DNA of 34,904 bases from Nitrospiraceae bacterium (lineage in GTDB: Bacteria > Nitrospirota > Nitrospiria > Nitrospirales > Nitrospiraceae). The stretch spans positions 1 through 34,904 of the forward strand of contig JACVSD010000006.1 of assembly GCA_014534095.1 (NCBI GenBank), given 5' to 3'. Numbering within the stretch: the stretch's first letter is position 1; every line of letters starts with the position of its first letter. Positions 17,667 to 26,376 of the stretch are shown piece by piece. The position numbers were made by a program, and so were the translations under genes. A model generated the notes under the pieces. The model was not told the DNA's origin, searched no databases, and saw nothing but the letters and a program-made list of their open reading frames with translations.

Positions 17667-17702
17667 TCAGTCCACTTTTCCACCTTGGAAAGGAAGGCAT
17701 GT

Positions 17703-18116
17703 ATGTTGAAGGAGTTCCGTGAATTCGCCATGCGAGGCAACGTGCTCGATATGGCGATCGGCGTGATCATCGGCGGCGCATTCGGGAAAATCGTCTCCTC
17801 GCTGGTTAGCGACGTGTTGATGCCACCGCTTGGTCTGTTGCTGGGGAAGGTGGATTTCTCGAGCTTGTTCATTAATCTCTCGGCCACCCCTCAACCGTCG
17901 CTGGCCGCTGCGAAAGCCGCCGGCACGCCGACGCTCAACTATGGTGTCTTTCTCCAAAGTGTCTTTGATTTCATCATTATTGCCTTCGTGATTTTCGTGA
18001 TTGTCAAACAGGTCAATCGCTTCAAGAAGGAAGCGCCGCCCGCGCCGCCGGCCGGCCCGACCACGCAGGAAAAGCTGCTCATGGAGATTCGCGACGCCCT
18101 CAAGGGGCGCCACTGA
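17703..18116 (+). CDS. mscL: Large-conductance mechanosensitive channel MscL
   Basis: A 137-residue MscL, nearly the length of E. coli MscL (136). The N-terminal [43 protein letters not shown] is the classic gate helix plus TM1. TM2 is [18 protein letters not shown], followed by a Pro/Ala linker and the C-terminal bundle helix [12 protein letters not shown]. It forms a pentamer that opens near lytic tension as a last safety valve. The ATG at 17703 is chosen because GGAAGG precedes it by 5 bases; an upstream in-frame TTG would overlap that Shine-Dalgarno. It follows the DUF481 gene by 36 bases and is probably co-transcribed. The periplasmic loop is Ala/Pro-rich. Confidence 0.97.
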   Translation: MLKEFREFAMRGNVLDMAIGVIIGGAFGKIVSSLVSDVLMPPLGLLLGKVDFSSLFINLSATPQPSLAAAKAAGTPTLNYGVFLQSVFDFIIIAFVIFVIVKQVNRFKKEAPPAPPAGPTTQEKLLMEIRDALKGRH

Positions 18117-18121
18117 CCTTG

Positions 18122-18150
18122 GAACCGTTCACAGGCGGGGTGAACGGTTC
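18122..18150 (+). terminator. Hairpin after mscL, no U-tract
   Basis: An 11-base perfect inverted repeat, GAACCGTTCAC (18122-18132) and GTGAACGGTTC (18140-18150), has a 7-base loop. No T-run follows, so it may be an mRNA-stabilising or attenuating hairpin rather than a classic terminator. Confidence 0.5.
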
Positions 18151-18194
18151 GCCTAGCAATTGCCCGCTAGCAGTTCATGGAAGGAGCGAGTGTG

Positions 18195-19385
18195 ATGATG
18201 CATATAATGAAAACCACTGCTTTGGCGGCCAGCTTCATGGCGGTGGCAGCCTGTTCAGCGTTGGAGAAGACTGCCATTTGTTGCGATGGGGGCTATGAGT
18301 ACCGCCATCGCAATCAATGGGACGCGGAAAAAGCCGCCGCCGACAAGGAGGCCCGGTTGGCGGCATCGGAGCGAGACCGCCAGCGTCTTGCGGATGAGCT
18401 GGCTCTCGCGCAGCAGCAGAGCGGCAATGTCACTCGCCGCGTGACCGAACTCGAGCAGCAGCTGGCTGATCGCGATCGCGAGCTGGCCTCACTCCGCACC
18501 CACGCCGGCGATGCCGCCGCCCTAGCCAGTCAACTTTCGGCAGCGCAGAGCGACTTGAGCCAATCCCAAGATCAGTCCGCGGATGTCGCACGCCAGTTAG
18601 AGGCGGCGAAGCAACGGAGCGTCGAATTGGAAACGCAACTGGCCGCCATCGGCAGCACAGTTGGAGACAAGGACAAGCTGGCCGCCGAACTTGCCGCGGC
18701 ACATCAGCGGATCGCTGAACTGGAAGCGCAGCTCTTGGCCATGGGAGGCGCCGCCCAAGACCGAGATAAGCTCGCCGCCGAACAACTGGCAGCAGCCGGT
18801 GCAGCCAGAGCTGACAAGGACCGGCTGGCATTGAACCTAGCCGGCGCACAAGAGCGTATTACCGAATTGGAACGGCAGCTCGCCGATCGTGAAAAGGAGC
18901 TGGCGGGATTGCGCGGAGACCTGTCGTCGGAAATGGCGAAGTTGAAAGAAGCGCAGCGGGGGTTACTCAAAGCGCTGAAGCCGGAGATCGATAAGGGCGC
19001 GATCACGGTGGACCTCAACAATGAGCGGCTTTTGATCAACCTGGCCTCCGGATACTTGTTTGCTTCCGGAGAAGATCAGTTGAAACCGGCCGGTGTCGAT
19101 GCCCTCAAGCAGGTGGGCGGGATTCTCAAGGATTTCCCCGAATACCGGGTGGCCGTCGATGGGCACACGGACAACCGACCGATCCGGAGCAGCCTCAAGA
19201 ACCGGTTCCCGACCAATAAGGAACTGTCGCAGGCGCGGGCCGCCAACGCCGCCAAGGCTCTGACGGAAGGAGGGCTTAGCGCCGCCGAGGCGCATGGATA
19301 TGCGGATACCATTCCGGTCATGCCGAATACTACCGATGCAGGACGTGCGAAAAACCGCCGGGTGGAGGTGCGGGTCACGAAGTAG
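18195..19385 (+). CDS. OmpA-like lipoprotein with a long coiled coil
   Basis: A 396-residue predicted lipoprotein; the lipobox is VAAC with the cysteine at residue 20. Residues ~45-265 form a long coiled coil rich in Ala, Glu, Gln and Arg, built from related segments such as ELEQQLADRDRELASLR and ELERQLADREKELAGLR. The C-terminal ~120 residues are an OmpA/MotB-type peptidoglycan-binding domain (INLASGYLFASGEDQLKPAG, VAVDGHTDNRPI, NRRVEVRV). It probably links the outer membrane to the cell wall, with the coiled coil acting as a spacer or partner site. The ATG at 18195 is chosen because AAGGAG lies 8 bases upstream; GTG 18192 is a close alternative. A strong hairpin follows. Confidence 0.88.
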   Translation: MMHIMKTTALAASFMAVAACSALEKTAICCDGGYEYRHRNQWDAEKAAADKEARLAASERDRQRLADELALAQQQSGNVTRRVTELEQQLADRDRELASLRTHAGDAAALASQLSAAQSDLSQSQDQSADVARQLEAAKQRSVELETQLAAIGSTVGDKDKLAAELAAAHQRIAELEAQLLAMGGAAQDRDKLAAEQLAAAGAARADKDRLALNLAGAQERITELERQLADREKELAGLRGDLSSEMAKLKEAQRGLLKALKPEIDKGAITVDLNNERLLINLASGYLFASGEDQLKPAGVDALKQVGGILKDFPEYRVAVDGHTDNRPIRSSLKNRFPTNKELSQARAANAAKALTEGGLSAAEAHGYADTIPVMPNTTDAGRAKNRRVEVRVTK

Positions 19386-19391
19386 AGGAGC

Positions 19392-19422
19392 ATCGGGGCG
19401 TCTCTCATAGAGACGCCCCGAT
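19392..19422. terminator. Strong hairpin between converging genes
   Basis: A 14-base perfect inverted repeat, ATCGGGGCGTCTCT and AGAGACGCCCCGAT, has a 3-base loop. It sits between the converging stops of the OmpA-like gene (19385) and the solute-binding gene (19428), so it may serve both strands. Neither side has a T-run. Confidence 0.65.
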
Positions 19423-19427
19423 CGCAC

Positions 19428-20672
19428 TCATAACTTGCAGGTATTGTGCTCTACCGTGCCCGCTACTGCATCGCCGGATACCGTCGCGAGGATCTTATAG
19501 TGACCTAATCCCATTTCCTTGCCGAACGCTTCTCCGACCAGCACATCCTGGACGTGCTGATGATCCCAAGCCCGAAAGTAGGAACGGCCCTCTTTGAGCC
19601 CGTCAAATTCGTGCCCCTCGAGCGCTTTAATCACTGCCGCCGTGTCGGTGGTTCCTGCACGCCGGACAGCCTCAAGGATCTGTGACATTGCGGCGTAGCC
19701 CAGGTAGCAGCGCGACGTCGGGGTATGATTGTATTTATCGATCACGCCCTGAATGAACCGCCTGGAACCTTCCGTATTAATTTTAGGATCCCAGATGAGT
19801 CCCCAGATTCCGGCGTTGTTCGCATAGCCCAATGGCCGGCCGATTTGCTCACCGGCGACCAAGCCGCCTACTCCGATTTTGTCTTTGGCCAGCTCCAACT
19901 TCGTGTAGGCTTTCAACGCGTGGACGAGATCCCACCCGTACAGATTGAACACAATGAGGGTAGGGCGTTTCTCTTTGGCCGCGGTCAAGGCGGGCGTAAA
20001 ATCAGTCGACCCAAAGGGGATCAACGCTTCGCCGACCACTTCCATACCATGAGCCTGTCCGGCGGTCGTCATGGCTTGGGCCATGGCTTTCCCGTCCAAC
20101 GTGTTGGTTGTTAGCATGTAGCAGCGCGTGCCATAGGCTTTCAGCAGATGCGGCACGACGCTTTGCGCCATCATGGTGGCATTGGGCATAAAGACGAAGG
20201 TGTGCGAGTTACAGGCTGCCCCAGTCAACTCGGGAAGATGAGCGCCGGTTATCATGAAGAGCTTGTTTTCCTTCCGGGCGAGTTCGGAAACCGCCAGCGC
20301 ACAGTCCGCGTTGAACGTTCCCATCAAGAAGTCGACACGGTCATCCTTCAGAAATTTTGTAGCGGCCTTCACGGCGGTCTCGGGATTCGACGCATCGTCC
20401 GCTTCGAGGATCATCACTTGACGGCCAAGCACGCCGCCGCGCTTATTATAGAGGTCGACCGCCACATTGGCCCCGTGCACATCGTGGATAGACGAGGTCT
20501 TATACGGGCTCGACAAGGGATCGAGAATCCCGATTTTGATTGGTTCTGCGGCGGCGGCCGCTCGAGTGTTCAATGGCGATCCAATGATCTGGCCGACCAG
20601 ATCGCCCAATACCAGCGTGCCGCCCGTCACGGCGGACAATTGTAAGAAGCGCCTGCGAGACATCTCACCCAT
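19428..20672 (-). CDS. ABC transporter solute-binding protein, branched-chain amino acid/urea type, Tat-exported
   Basis: A 414-residue periplasmic binding protein of the Peripla_BP_6 (LivJ/UrtA/AmiC-like) class. The N-terminus has a twin-arginine motif, SRRRFLQ at 5-11, and a hydrophobic stretch ending near the Ala run at 37-42, so export by the Tat system is predicted. The mature fold shows IKIGILDPLSSPYKTSSIHDVHGANVAVDLYNKRGGVLGRQV and VDFLMGTFNADCALAVSELA, typical of the class. The ligand cannot be told from sequence; amides, urea or amino acids are possible. No permease or ATPase gene is adjacent, so it is an orphan here. The start at 20672 is fixed by GGGAGGA seven bases upstream. Confidence 0.88.
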   Translation of the reverse strand: MGEMSRRRFLQLSAVTGGTLVLGDLVGQIIGSPLNTRAAAAAEPIKIGILDPLSSPYKTSSIHDVHGANVAVDLYNKRGGVLGRQVMILEADDASNPETAVKAATKFLKDDRVDFLMGTFNADCALAVSELARKENKLFMITGAHLPELTGAACNSHTFVFMPNATMMAQSVVPHLLKAYGTRCYMLTTNTLDGKAMAQAMTTAGQAHGMEVVGEALIPFGSTDFTPALTAAKEKRPTLIVFNLYGWDLVHALKAYTKLELAKDKIGVGGLVAGEQIGRPLGYANNAGIWGLIWDPKINTEGSRRFIQGVIDKYNHTPTSRCYLGYAAMSQILEAVRRAGTTDTAAVIKALEGHEFDGLKEGRSYFRAWDHQHVQDVLVGEAFGKEMGLGHYKILATVSGDAVAGTVEHNTCKL

Positions 20673-20806
20673 GCGTACGTCCTCCCTTAATCAATATGAC
20701 TCTCGGACATCCTCCTATCACAACAGGCTCACGACAGCACCAAAAGAACATGTTCCGACCGGTCTGCGCCGGATCGAGGCCGTATTGCGGTGCTCGCCTT
20801 GAGCGC

Positions 20807-21880
20807 CTAGCTATATTGGTCCCAGGTGTCACATTGTTTAATGGCCCAAAACACGGCTTCTTTGAGTTTCTTTAGTCCGAGGTTCTCGGGATCACGAATG
20901 CCCTGGAGCCGTTTGTCTATGTCATACAAAGGCTGGATCGACCGCTTGTCCGGAATCTTTCCGAGCGCCCAGGCAACCTCGGTCAGGACCGCCCAATCCG
21001 TTTTCGGGTCGTTCAACTTCCCCAGCAACGGCTGTACTACCGACGCATCCCCATGGATGCCTCCGATTTGTCCCAGTCCTTTAGCCGCGGCGGCTTGTAT
21101 TTCGACCTGAGGCGCGCTGTTCATGATATCGATCAAGAGAGGAATGCCGTCTTTGCCGAGATTACCCATGGCAACGAGAGCCTGCTTGGCCAGGTCACGA
21201 TCCTTCAGCGCCTCCTTCAGCTTTGGGAGGGCCTCATCAGCCTGCATTTCACCGAGCAGCGAGATGATCTTAATTTTCCGAGCTTGATCCGTCGCGGTGG
21301 AATCCAGCAGCTTCAATAAGCGATCCGGTTGGCCCCATTCCGCGGTCAATAGCAAGGGGAAGTCATACCGTTCCAGCACCTCTCGGAGCTTGTCCATTGC
21401 GAATGTTTCAGGCTCGGACGTATGGGCGGCCTGCGCCGCTGCGTGGGCATCTTCGAACTCTGTACGCACTTCCTTCTGCCATTTGATCTTCATACCGCCT
21501 AGCAGGTAACTGAGCTGACAGGCGGGACCTTTCCACAGGCGAGAGGGGGCATCGGGAAGGTCGGCGTCGCCACCGGCCGCGGTGGTGCCTTCCCAAGTCT
21601 TTCGCTGCTCGCATTTCACTCGAAATACGACATCATGCGGCTTGCCGCTGTCCTGGATGACGGTATAACCCAGTTCGCTGAGACGCCGGGAGACGACCTC
21701 CGCCAAGGGCCGGGTGTCAGCCGGCCCCTTATCGGTCAAGGCCAGCACCTCGACCAGCACGGTTTGGATCCTGGCCAACTGGCTCTTCTGTTCGACGGTA
21801 AAGTACTCGCGGTAGGCCGAAGCGGGGGAAACGACGGTGCACAGACCAAACAGCACTATGAGGGCAAACCAGCGTGCCAT
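20807..21880 (-). CDS. Exported HEAT-repeat protein
   Basis: A 357-residue protein with a clear signal peptide (MARWFALIVLFGLCTVVSPASA, cut near 22). Residues ~25-190 form a domain with paired cysteines I do not recognise (QRKTWEGTTAAGG, GPACQLSYLLGG). Residues ~190-350 hold HEAT/PBS-lyase type repeats, clear in LPKLKEALKDRDLAKQALVAMGNLGKDGIPLLIDIM, PQVEIQAAAAKGLGQIGG and DWAVLTEVAWALGKI. It is probably periplasmic and binds a protein partner. AGGAGGTG lies 5 bases before the ATG, one of the best Shine-Dalgarno sites here, suggesting high expression. It is 134 bases upstream of the solute-binding gene on the same strand and may be co-transcribed. Confidence 0.85.
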   Translation of the reverse strand: MARWFALIVLFGLCTVVSPASAYREYFTVEQKSQLARIQTVLVEVLALTDKGPADTRPLAEVVSRRLSELGYTVIQDSGKPHDVVFRVKCEQRKTWEGTTAAGGDADLPDAPSRLWKGPACQLSYLLGGMKIKWQKEVRTEFEDAHAAAQAAHTSEPETFAMDKLREVLERYDFPLLLTAEWGQPDRLLKLLDSTATDQARKIKIISLLGEMQADEALPKLKEALKDRDLAKQALVAMGNLGKDGIPLLIDIMNSAPQVEIQAAAAKGLGQIGGIHGDASVVQPLLGKLNDPKTDWAVLTEVAWALGKIPDKRSIQPLYDIDKRLQGIRDPENLGLKKLKEAVFWAIKQCDTWDQYS

Positions 21881-21930
21881 AACGCACCTCCTATGAAGAG
21901 GGCTGTGAGAAGGCGGGTATGAAATGTGAC

Positions 21931-21942
21931 GATTACGTAATC
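21931..21942. promoter_or_regulatory. Palindromic site upstream of the HEAT-repeat gene
   Basis: GATTACGTAATC is a perfect 12-base palindrome, 51 bases before the HEAT gene ATG. On the minus strand it overlaps a TTGATT that could be a -35 with CATACC 17 bases on. It may be an operator. The rest of the 346-base gap (21881-22226) holds the tRNA-Leu promoter and no gene I can support. Confidence 0.3.
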
Positions 21943-22127
21943 AACCAGCCACCCCGCATTCCGAGCCCAGCCCATGAGCGCTCATTAAGTCGTAGAAAGT
22001 ATACCTTTGCGGCACAAATTGCATCTATGGGAGCCATGGGCTTTCTCCATGACCGCTAGGCAACCCACGGAGATGCCCGAACAGTCTCATACGACAGAAG
22101 AGCCCTCCTGCCCACCCGGCGTATGGG

Positions 22128-22157
22128 TTGACACTTGGACGCTTCCAACGGTACAAA
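22128..22157 (+). promoter_or_regulatory. Promoter of tRNA-Leu (and possibly tig)
   Basis: A consensus -35 TTGACA (22128-22133), an 18-base spacer and TACAAA (22152-22157). Predicted initiation near 22164 gives a ~60-base leader before the tRNA at 22227, longer than for the other two tRNA genes. Confidence 0.45.
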
Positions 22158-22226
22158 AGCTGACAAGATCGCGTGCTTTTGCTGTCTCAGTGAGCGAAAG
22201 GACAGCCCCGCGGACGGCCCCACTGT

Positions 22227-22309
22227 GCGAGAGTGGCGGAACTGGCAGACGCGCGAGACTTAGGATCTCGTGGGCAACCGTGGGGGTTCAAGTCCCCCCT
22301 CTCGCACCA
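22227..22309 (+). tRNA. tRNA-Leu (anticodon UAG)
   Basis: A class II tRNA. The acceptor is GCGAGAG/CTCTCGC and the anticodon stem CGAGA/TCTCG around CTTAGGA, which gives anticodon TAG (codons CUN, mainly CUA and CUG). The variable arm is TGGGCAACCGT and the T-arm GGGGG/CCCCC with TTCAAGT. The discriminator is A and the CCA is encoded at 22307-22309. tig starts 55 bases downstream, so the two may share a transcript. Confidence 0.96.
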
Positions 22310-22363
22310 CCACCAAAATGCCGTTGCCAGGGCACTGGCTGCAGGGTAAAAGGACACTGCTTT

Positions 22364-23686
22364 ATGACAATGAACGTGGAAGTCACCGAACTGGGTCCCA
22401 TGAAGCGGGCCCTCAAAATTGAAGTGCCTGCGGACGAGGTGACACAGCGATTTTCTAAAGCTTATACGGAACTCAATCGCCAGGTTCAGGTCCCCGGATT
22501 TCGGCCGGGGAAGGCGCCCCTTGCCATCTTGGAAAAACGATACGCGAAAGCGGTCGAAGAAGACGTCATCCGGAGCTTAGTCCCCGATTACTATGATCGT
22601 GCTATCAAACAAGCTGGCATCAGCCCGGTCGTGGTTGAGATTCCTCCCCTTGAGCGAGTGAAGATCAAGAAAGACACCCCGTTTACCTTTACCGCGACGG
22701 TCGAAATAAAGCCAAAAATCGAGTTACGGGATTATAAGGCCCCTAACCCCATCTCCTTGAAGCCGGATCCTCGTGCCGTGACAGACGAACAGGTGGATCG
22801 TGCCCTCGAAGTGCTGCGGGAGCAGCAGGCCAGACTCGAAGCGGCGCCTTCAGGCACTGCGTTGATTGCGGAAAATTTTGCCGTCGTCGATCTGGAAGGC
22901 TTCTTGGAAGGCACGCCGCTGGAGGGAACGCGGAAAGAGGGGCATCTGCACAAGGTCGGATCCCGAGCGGCTCTCCTCGGTATCGAAATCGATGCGCATC
23001 TCCTAGGCAAGAAGGAAGGTGATGTCATCGAGATACCTCAACCGTATCCCGCCAGCCATCCCGACCAACGGGTCGCCGGGAAAACGGTTCAATTTCGTCT
23101 CGCCATCAAAGGCGTGAAGCAGAAAACCCTCCCGGCTCTGGATGATGAATTCGCAAAAGACTGCGGTCCCTACGCATCGCTCCAGGAGCTTAAAGACAAG
23201 CTCCGCACCGAAATGGAAAAAGCGCTGAAGAAAGACGTCGAAGAATCGTACAAGGACACCCTCCTGAAGCGGCTGGCCGACACGCACCATTTCGATCTGC
23301 CGGACACACTGGTGGAACGAGAACTCGATGCGATCGTCCGGCAAAAGGCCCAGGAGCGGCATCGCGCCAAGGTGACAGATCCCGTGCCGGCCGTGGAAGC
23401 CGAAGAGATCAAGAAGATACGGGAAGAACACCGGGAAGACGCCAATCGGCGCGTGAAGGTGGGATTGATTCTGGAAGCCGTCGCTGAAAAAGAAGGCTTG
23501 TCGGTGACCCAGGAAGATCTGAACAACGAAGTCTCCAGGCTGTCGACGGAATTGCGCGTGCCCGTCGCGGACCTCGTCAAAATGATCCAAGCCGGAGGCC
23601 AAGATTCGATTGAGGAATTACGAGCCAGGATCCTCGCAGACAAGGCGTTGGATTTCGTCTATCGCCATGCAGTGATTCAAGGATAG
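22364..23686 (+). CDS. tig: Trigger factor, ribosome-associated chaperone
   Basis: A 440-residue trigger factor (E. coli has 432). The N-terminal ribosome-binding domain carries the signature GFRPGKAP at 45-52 for docking on L23. The FKBP-type prolyl isomerase domain is in the middle (~165-250, with VDLEGFLEGTPLEGT and PYPASHPDQRVAGK). The C-terminal helical substrate arm follows. The start at 22364 is chosen because AAAAGGA lies upstream and family alignment begins at MNVEVTELGPMKRALKIEVP; ATG 22370 is the near alternative. An in-frame reading from 22007 crosses the tRNA-Leu and is not real. tig-clpP-clpX is a widely conserved gene order that links folding at the ribosome to proteolysis. Confidence 0.95.
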   Translation: MTMNVEVTELGPMKRALKIEVPADEVTQRFSKAYTELNRQVQVPGFRPGKAPLAILEKRYAKAVEEDVIRSLVPDYYDRAIKQAGISPVVVEIPPLERVKIKKDTPFTFTATVEIKPKIELRDYKAPNPISLKPDPRAVTDEQVDRALEVLREQQARLEAAPSGTALIAENFAVVDLEGFLEGTPLEGTRKEGHLHKVGSRAALLGIEIDAHLLGKKEGDVIEIPQPYPASHPDQRVAGKTVQFRLAIKGVKQKTLPALDDEFAKDCGPYASLQELKDKLRTEMEKALKKDVEESYKDTLLKRLADTHHFDLPDTLVERELDAIVRQKAQERHRAKVTDPVPAVEAEEIKKIREEHREDANRRVKVGLILEAVAEKEGLSVTQEDLNNEVSRLSTELRVPVADLVKMIQAGGQDSIEELRARILADKALDFVYRHAVIQG

Positions 23687-23753
23687 GCACGGTTGTCAAC
23701 CGCGTCCCCCGTATTGACGCGCAAGAGACCCGTCGCGGAAAGGATTACACGAC

Positions 23754-24392
23754 ATGTTGGTTCCGATCGTCGTTGAACAAACCAATCGAGGCGAGCGCGC
23801 CTACGATATTTATTCGCGGCTGCTGAAAGATCGTATTATTTTTCTTGGGGCGCCGATCGATGATGTCTTTGCCAATTTGATCATCGCCCAGCTGTTGTTC
23901 CTGGAGGCCGAGGATCCGGAGAAAGACATCAATCTGTATGTGAATTCTCCTGGCGGTAGTGTGACGGCGGGATTGGGTATCTACGATACGATGCAATATG
24001 TGAAACCGCCGATCAACACGATTTGTCTGGGACAGGCCGCCAGTATGGGCGCGTTGTTGCTGACCGCCGGCACGAAGGGCAAGCGGTTTGCCCTGCCCAA
24101 TGCGCGGGTCATGATTCATCAGCCGCTGGGAGGCTTCAGTGGGCAAGCCACCGAGATCGATATTCATGCCAGGGAGATCCTAAAGATTCGAGAGCGGTTG
24201 AACGAGATCATGGCCAAGCACACCGGGCAGCCAATTGACAAAATCGCACATGATACCGAGCGGGACTATTTCATGTCCGGTGAGGAAGCGAAAAAATACG
24301 GCCTCATTGACGAGGTGATCACACGACCTCCGAAAGCGATCAAAGCGGTAGAGTCTGCCGACGGCGGGAAAGACGCGGCCAAAGCCAAGTAA
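23754..24392 (+). CDS. clpP: ClpP, serine peptidase subunit of Clp proteases
   Basis: A 212-residue ClpP. The catalytic triad is S98 (GQAASMGA), H122 (MIHQPLGG) and D171 (HDTERDYFM), with the oxyanion-loop SPGGSV at 65-70. The N-terminus [24 protein letters not shown] is the usual one, with a very short propeptide. It forms two heptameric rings and works here with ClpX, whose gene follows after 13 bases. AAAGGA lies upstream of the ATG. The C-terminal tail ([10 protein letters not shown]) is lysine-rich and a little longer than in E. coli. Confidence 0.97.
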   Translation: MLVPIVVEQTNRGERAYDIYSRLLKDRIIFLGAPIDDVFANLIIAQLLFLEAEDPEKDINLYVNSPGGSVTAGLGIYDTMQYVKPPINTICLGQAASMGALLLTAGTKGKRFALPNARVMIHQPLGGFSGQATEIDIHAREILKIRERLNEIMAKHTGQPIDKIAHDTERDYFMSGEEAKKYGLIDEVITRPPKAIKAVESADGGKDAAKAK

Positions 24393-24405
24393 TACAGGAG
24401 GATGC

Positions 24406-25662
24406 ATGGCCAAGCAGGAGAAAATGGACCGACACTTGCGGTGCTCCTTTTGCGGAAAGAGCCGCGACGAAGTGCGAAAGCTGATCGCCGGGCCCACGGT
24501 CTATATCTGTGACGAATGCGTCAACCTGTGCAATGACATCATCGCCGAAGATTGGGAAGAAGCGAAAGAAGAGATCTCTTCGAAGCTCAAAAAACCAGCC
24601 GAGATCAAACATCACCTGGATCAATATGTGGTCGGCCAAGAACGTGCGAAGCGGATTTTGTCCGTTGCGGTGCATAACCACTACAAGCGCATTTCCTCCA
24701 AAGAAAAGGAAGTTGACGACATTGAGCTTCAAAAGGGCAACATTCTCATGGTGGGTCCTACCGGAACAGGAAAGACCCTCTTGGCCCAGACGCTCGCCAA
24801 GTATCTCGACGTCCCGTTTACCCTTGCCGACGCGACGACACTCACGGAAGCCGGGTATGTCGGGGAAGATGTTGAAAACATCATTCTGAAACTCCTCCAG
24901 GCCGCTGACTACGATGTGGAGCGAGCGGAACGCGGCATTGTCTATATTGACGAAATCGATAAAATCAGTCGCAAGAGCGACAGCCCCTCCATTACACGCG
25001 ATGTGTCCGGCGAAGGGGTCCAACAAGCGCTGTTGAAGCTCATCGAGGGCACGGTTGCCAATGTGCCCCCGCAAGGCGGACGTAAGCACCCGCATCAAGA
25101 GTTTATTCAGGTCAACACTAGCAACATCTTGTTCATCTGCGGCGGCGCCTTTGTGGGGGTGGACCAGATCATCGAGCAGCGCCTCAACCGGAAATCGATG
25201 GGGTTCGGGGCCGAAGTGCGCGGCCGGAGCGAAGTCCGTCTCGGCGACTTGCTGATGAGGGTGCAGCCCGAGGATTTTTTGAAGTACGGGCTAATCCCTG
25301 AATTTGTGGGGCGCCTGCCCGTCGTCGCGACGTTGGAGGAATTAGACGAGCGGGCGCTCATCCGGATCCTCACGGAGCCGCGGAATGCCCTGACTAAGCA
25401 ATACGAGAAGCTCCTGTCGTTTGAAAAAGTGAAGTTGAAGTTCACCGATGGTGCGTTGGGGGCCGTGGCTCGCAAGGCGTATGCGCAGAAAACTGGGGCG
25501 CGAGGGCTCCGTGCCATACTCGAGGAAGTCATGCTTGACGTCATGTACGACGCACCCTCGCAAAAGCAAATCAAGGAAGTCCTCATCACCGAAGACGCCA
25601 TTGCAGGCAAGAACCCGCCTATTCGTATTTTTGAACAGGACAAGGACGCGAAGAGCGCGTAG
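24406..25662 (+). CDS. clpX: ClpX, ATPase subunit of ClpXP
   Basis: A 418-residue AAA+ unfoldase. The N-terminal zinc-binding domain has C13, C16, C35 and C38. Walker A is GPTGTGKT (117-124), the pore loop is GYVGED, Walker B is YIDEIDK, and a ClpP-docking loop region (IGFGAEV-like, here MGFGAEV) is present. The strong AGGAGG Shine-Dalgarno sits between clpP and clpX. It recognises tagged or damaged proteins and passes them to ClpP. No lon gene follows within the window; instead the PilZ-like pair comes next from its own promoter. Confidence 0.97.
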   Translation: MAKQEKMDRHLRCSFCGKSRDEVRKLIAGPTVYICDECVNLCNDIIAEDWEEAKEEISSKLKKPAEIKHHLDQYVVGQERAKRILSVAVHNHYKRISSKEKEVDDIELQKGNILMVGPTGTGKTLLAQTLAKYLDVPFTLADATTLTEAGYVGEDVENIILKLLQAADYDVERAERGIVYIDEIDKISRKSDSPSITRDVSGEGVQQALLKLIEGTVANVPPQGGRKHPHQEFIQVNTSNILFICGGAFVGVDQIIEQRLNRKSMGFGAEVRGRSEVRLGDLLMRVQPEDFLKYGLIPEFVGRLPVVATLEELDERALIRILTEPRNALTKQYEKLLSFEKVKLKFTDGALGAVARKAYAQKTGARGLRAILEEVMLDVMYDAPSQKQIKEVLITEDAIAGKNPPIRIFEQDKDAKSA

Positions 25663-25769
25663 GTACAGCTGTATACCCCTGGTGCGTCAGTATGAATTGC
25701 CTGGGGCGTACAACCGTGCTTGCTACCAGGTTCATCTTTCTGATCCTGCTGCAGAGATCTTGCCTTTTC

Positions 25770-25797
25770 TCGACAAGCCGTTGTCGTGCGCTATACT
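25770..25797 (+). promoter_or_regulatory. Promoter of the PilZ-like pair
   Basis: TCGACA (25770-25775), a 16-base spacer and TATACT (25792-25797). Initiation near 25804 leaves ~30 bases before the GTG start, with AGGGAGG at 25821-25827 as Shine-Dalgarno. So the two PilZ-like genes are a unit separate from clpX. Confidence 0.55.
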
Positions 25798-25834
25798 TTC
25801 GCCATAACGCAGGTTTATTCAGGGAGGCCCTCCT

Positions 25835-26353
25835 GTGAAGTACCCCGTCTCATCCAGTGCCCGTCATAAGGGGAAGATTCTGGAACTCGATCCGGCCTGC
25901 GAAGTGATGACTCTGCTCGGAATCAACGGTGAGCCGATCGGCAGCCTGTCCTGGGACTTTGTGATCGACCAGATTCTGGCCTACCGGAAACCACCGCTGC
26001 AAAAGGAAGTCCGATCAGACCCGCGGATTACACTCGCCTTTCGGGTGCGATTCAACACGCCCCAGGGACAGCGCTATGAGAGTCGGGCTGGAGGCATTGG
26101 AGTCGGGGGCCTCTTCATCGAAAGCCTGTGTCCTCTGCCGGTCGGAACGAAACTGGCCCTCGAGTTCTCACTTCCCGAGAATGGTTCAAGCTGGCTTCCG
26201 GCGAAGGGAGTCGTGGCATGGGTCTGTCCCAAAGCGGATCAATATACATTCAGCCCCGGGATGGGGGTCCGGTTTTCGGACCTTGATCCGGATACACGAG
26301 ACCGCATTCTCATCCTGGTCAAGTCCATGCAAGGGACTGGTCAGGCAGCATAA
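25835..26353 (+). CDS. PilZ-like domain protein, copy 1
   Basis: A 172-residue protein with two parts. Residues 1-55 are an N-terminal domain of unknown function shared with the next gene. Residues ~58-168 resemble a PilZ domain, the c-di-GMP receptor fold: RSDPR at 60-64 fits the RxxxR motif, and GGLFIE with the later GMGVRFSDL strand fits the PilZ beta-barrel. However the usual D/NxSxxG second motif reads GIGVGG (87-92), with Gly in place of both Asp/Asn and Ser, so c-di-GMP binding is doubtful. No signal peptide or membrane segment is seen. The start is GTG with AGGGAGG seven bases before it. It ends 23 bases before its paralog. Confidence 0.85.
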   Translation: MKYPVSSSARHKGKILELDPACEVMTLLGINGEPIGSLSWDFVIDQILAYRKPPLQKEVRSDPRITLAFRVRFNTPQGQRYESRAGGIGVGGLFIESLCPLPVGTKLALEFSLPENGSSWLPAKGVVAWVCPKADQYTFSPGMGVRFSDLDPDTRDRILILVKSMQGTGQAA

Positions 26354-26376
26354 CCCATCAGTAGTAGGATTGTCCG

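Noticed and set aside
19392..19422. Palindrome considered as an attachment or recombination site
   Set aside because: Its position between two converging stops and its 3-base loop fit a transcript-end hairpin better; no repeat partner was seen.
22007..22363. Upstream extension of the trigger factor frame
   Set aside because: The extension runs through the tRNA-Leu gene and its promoter; family alignment starts at 22364-22370.
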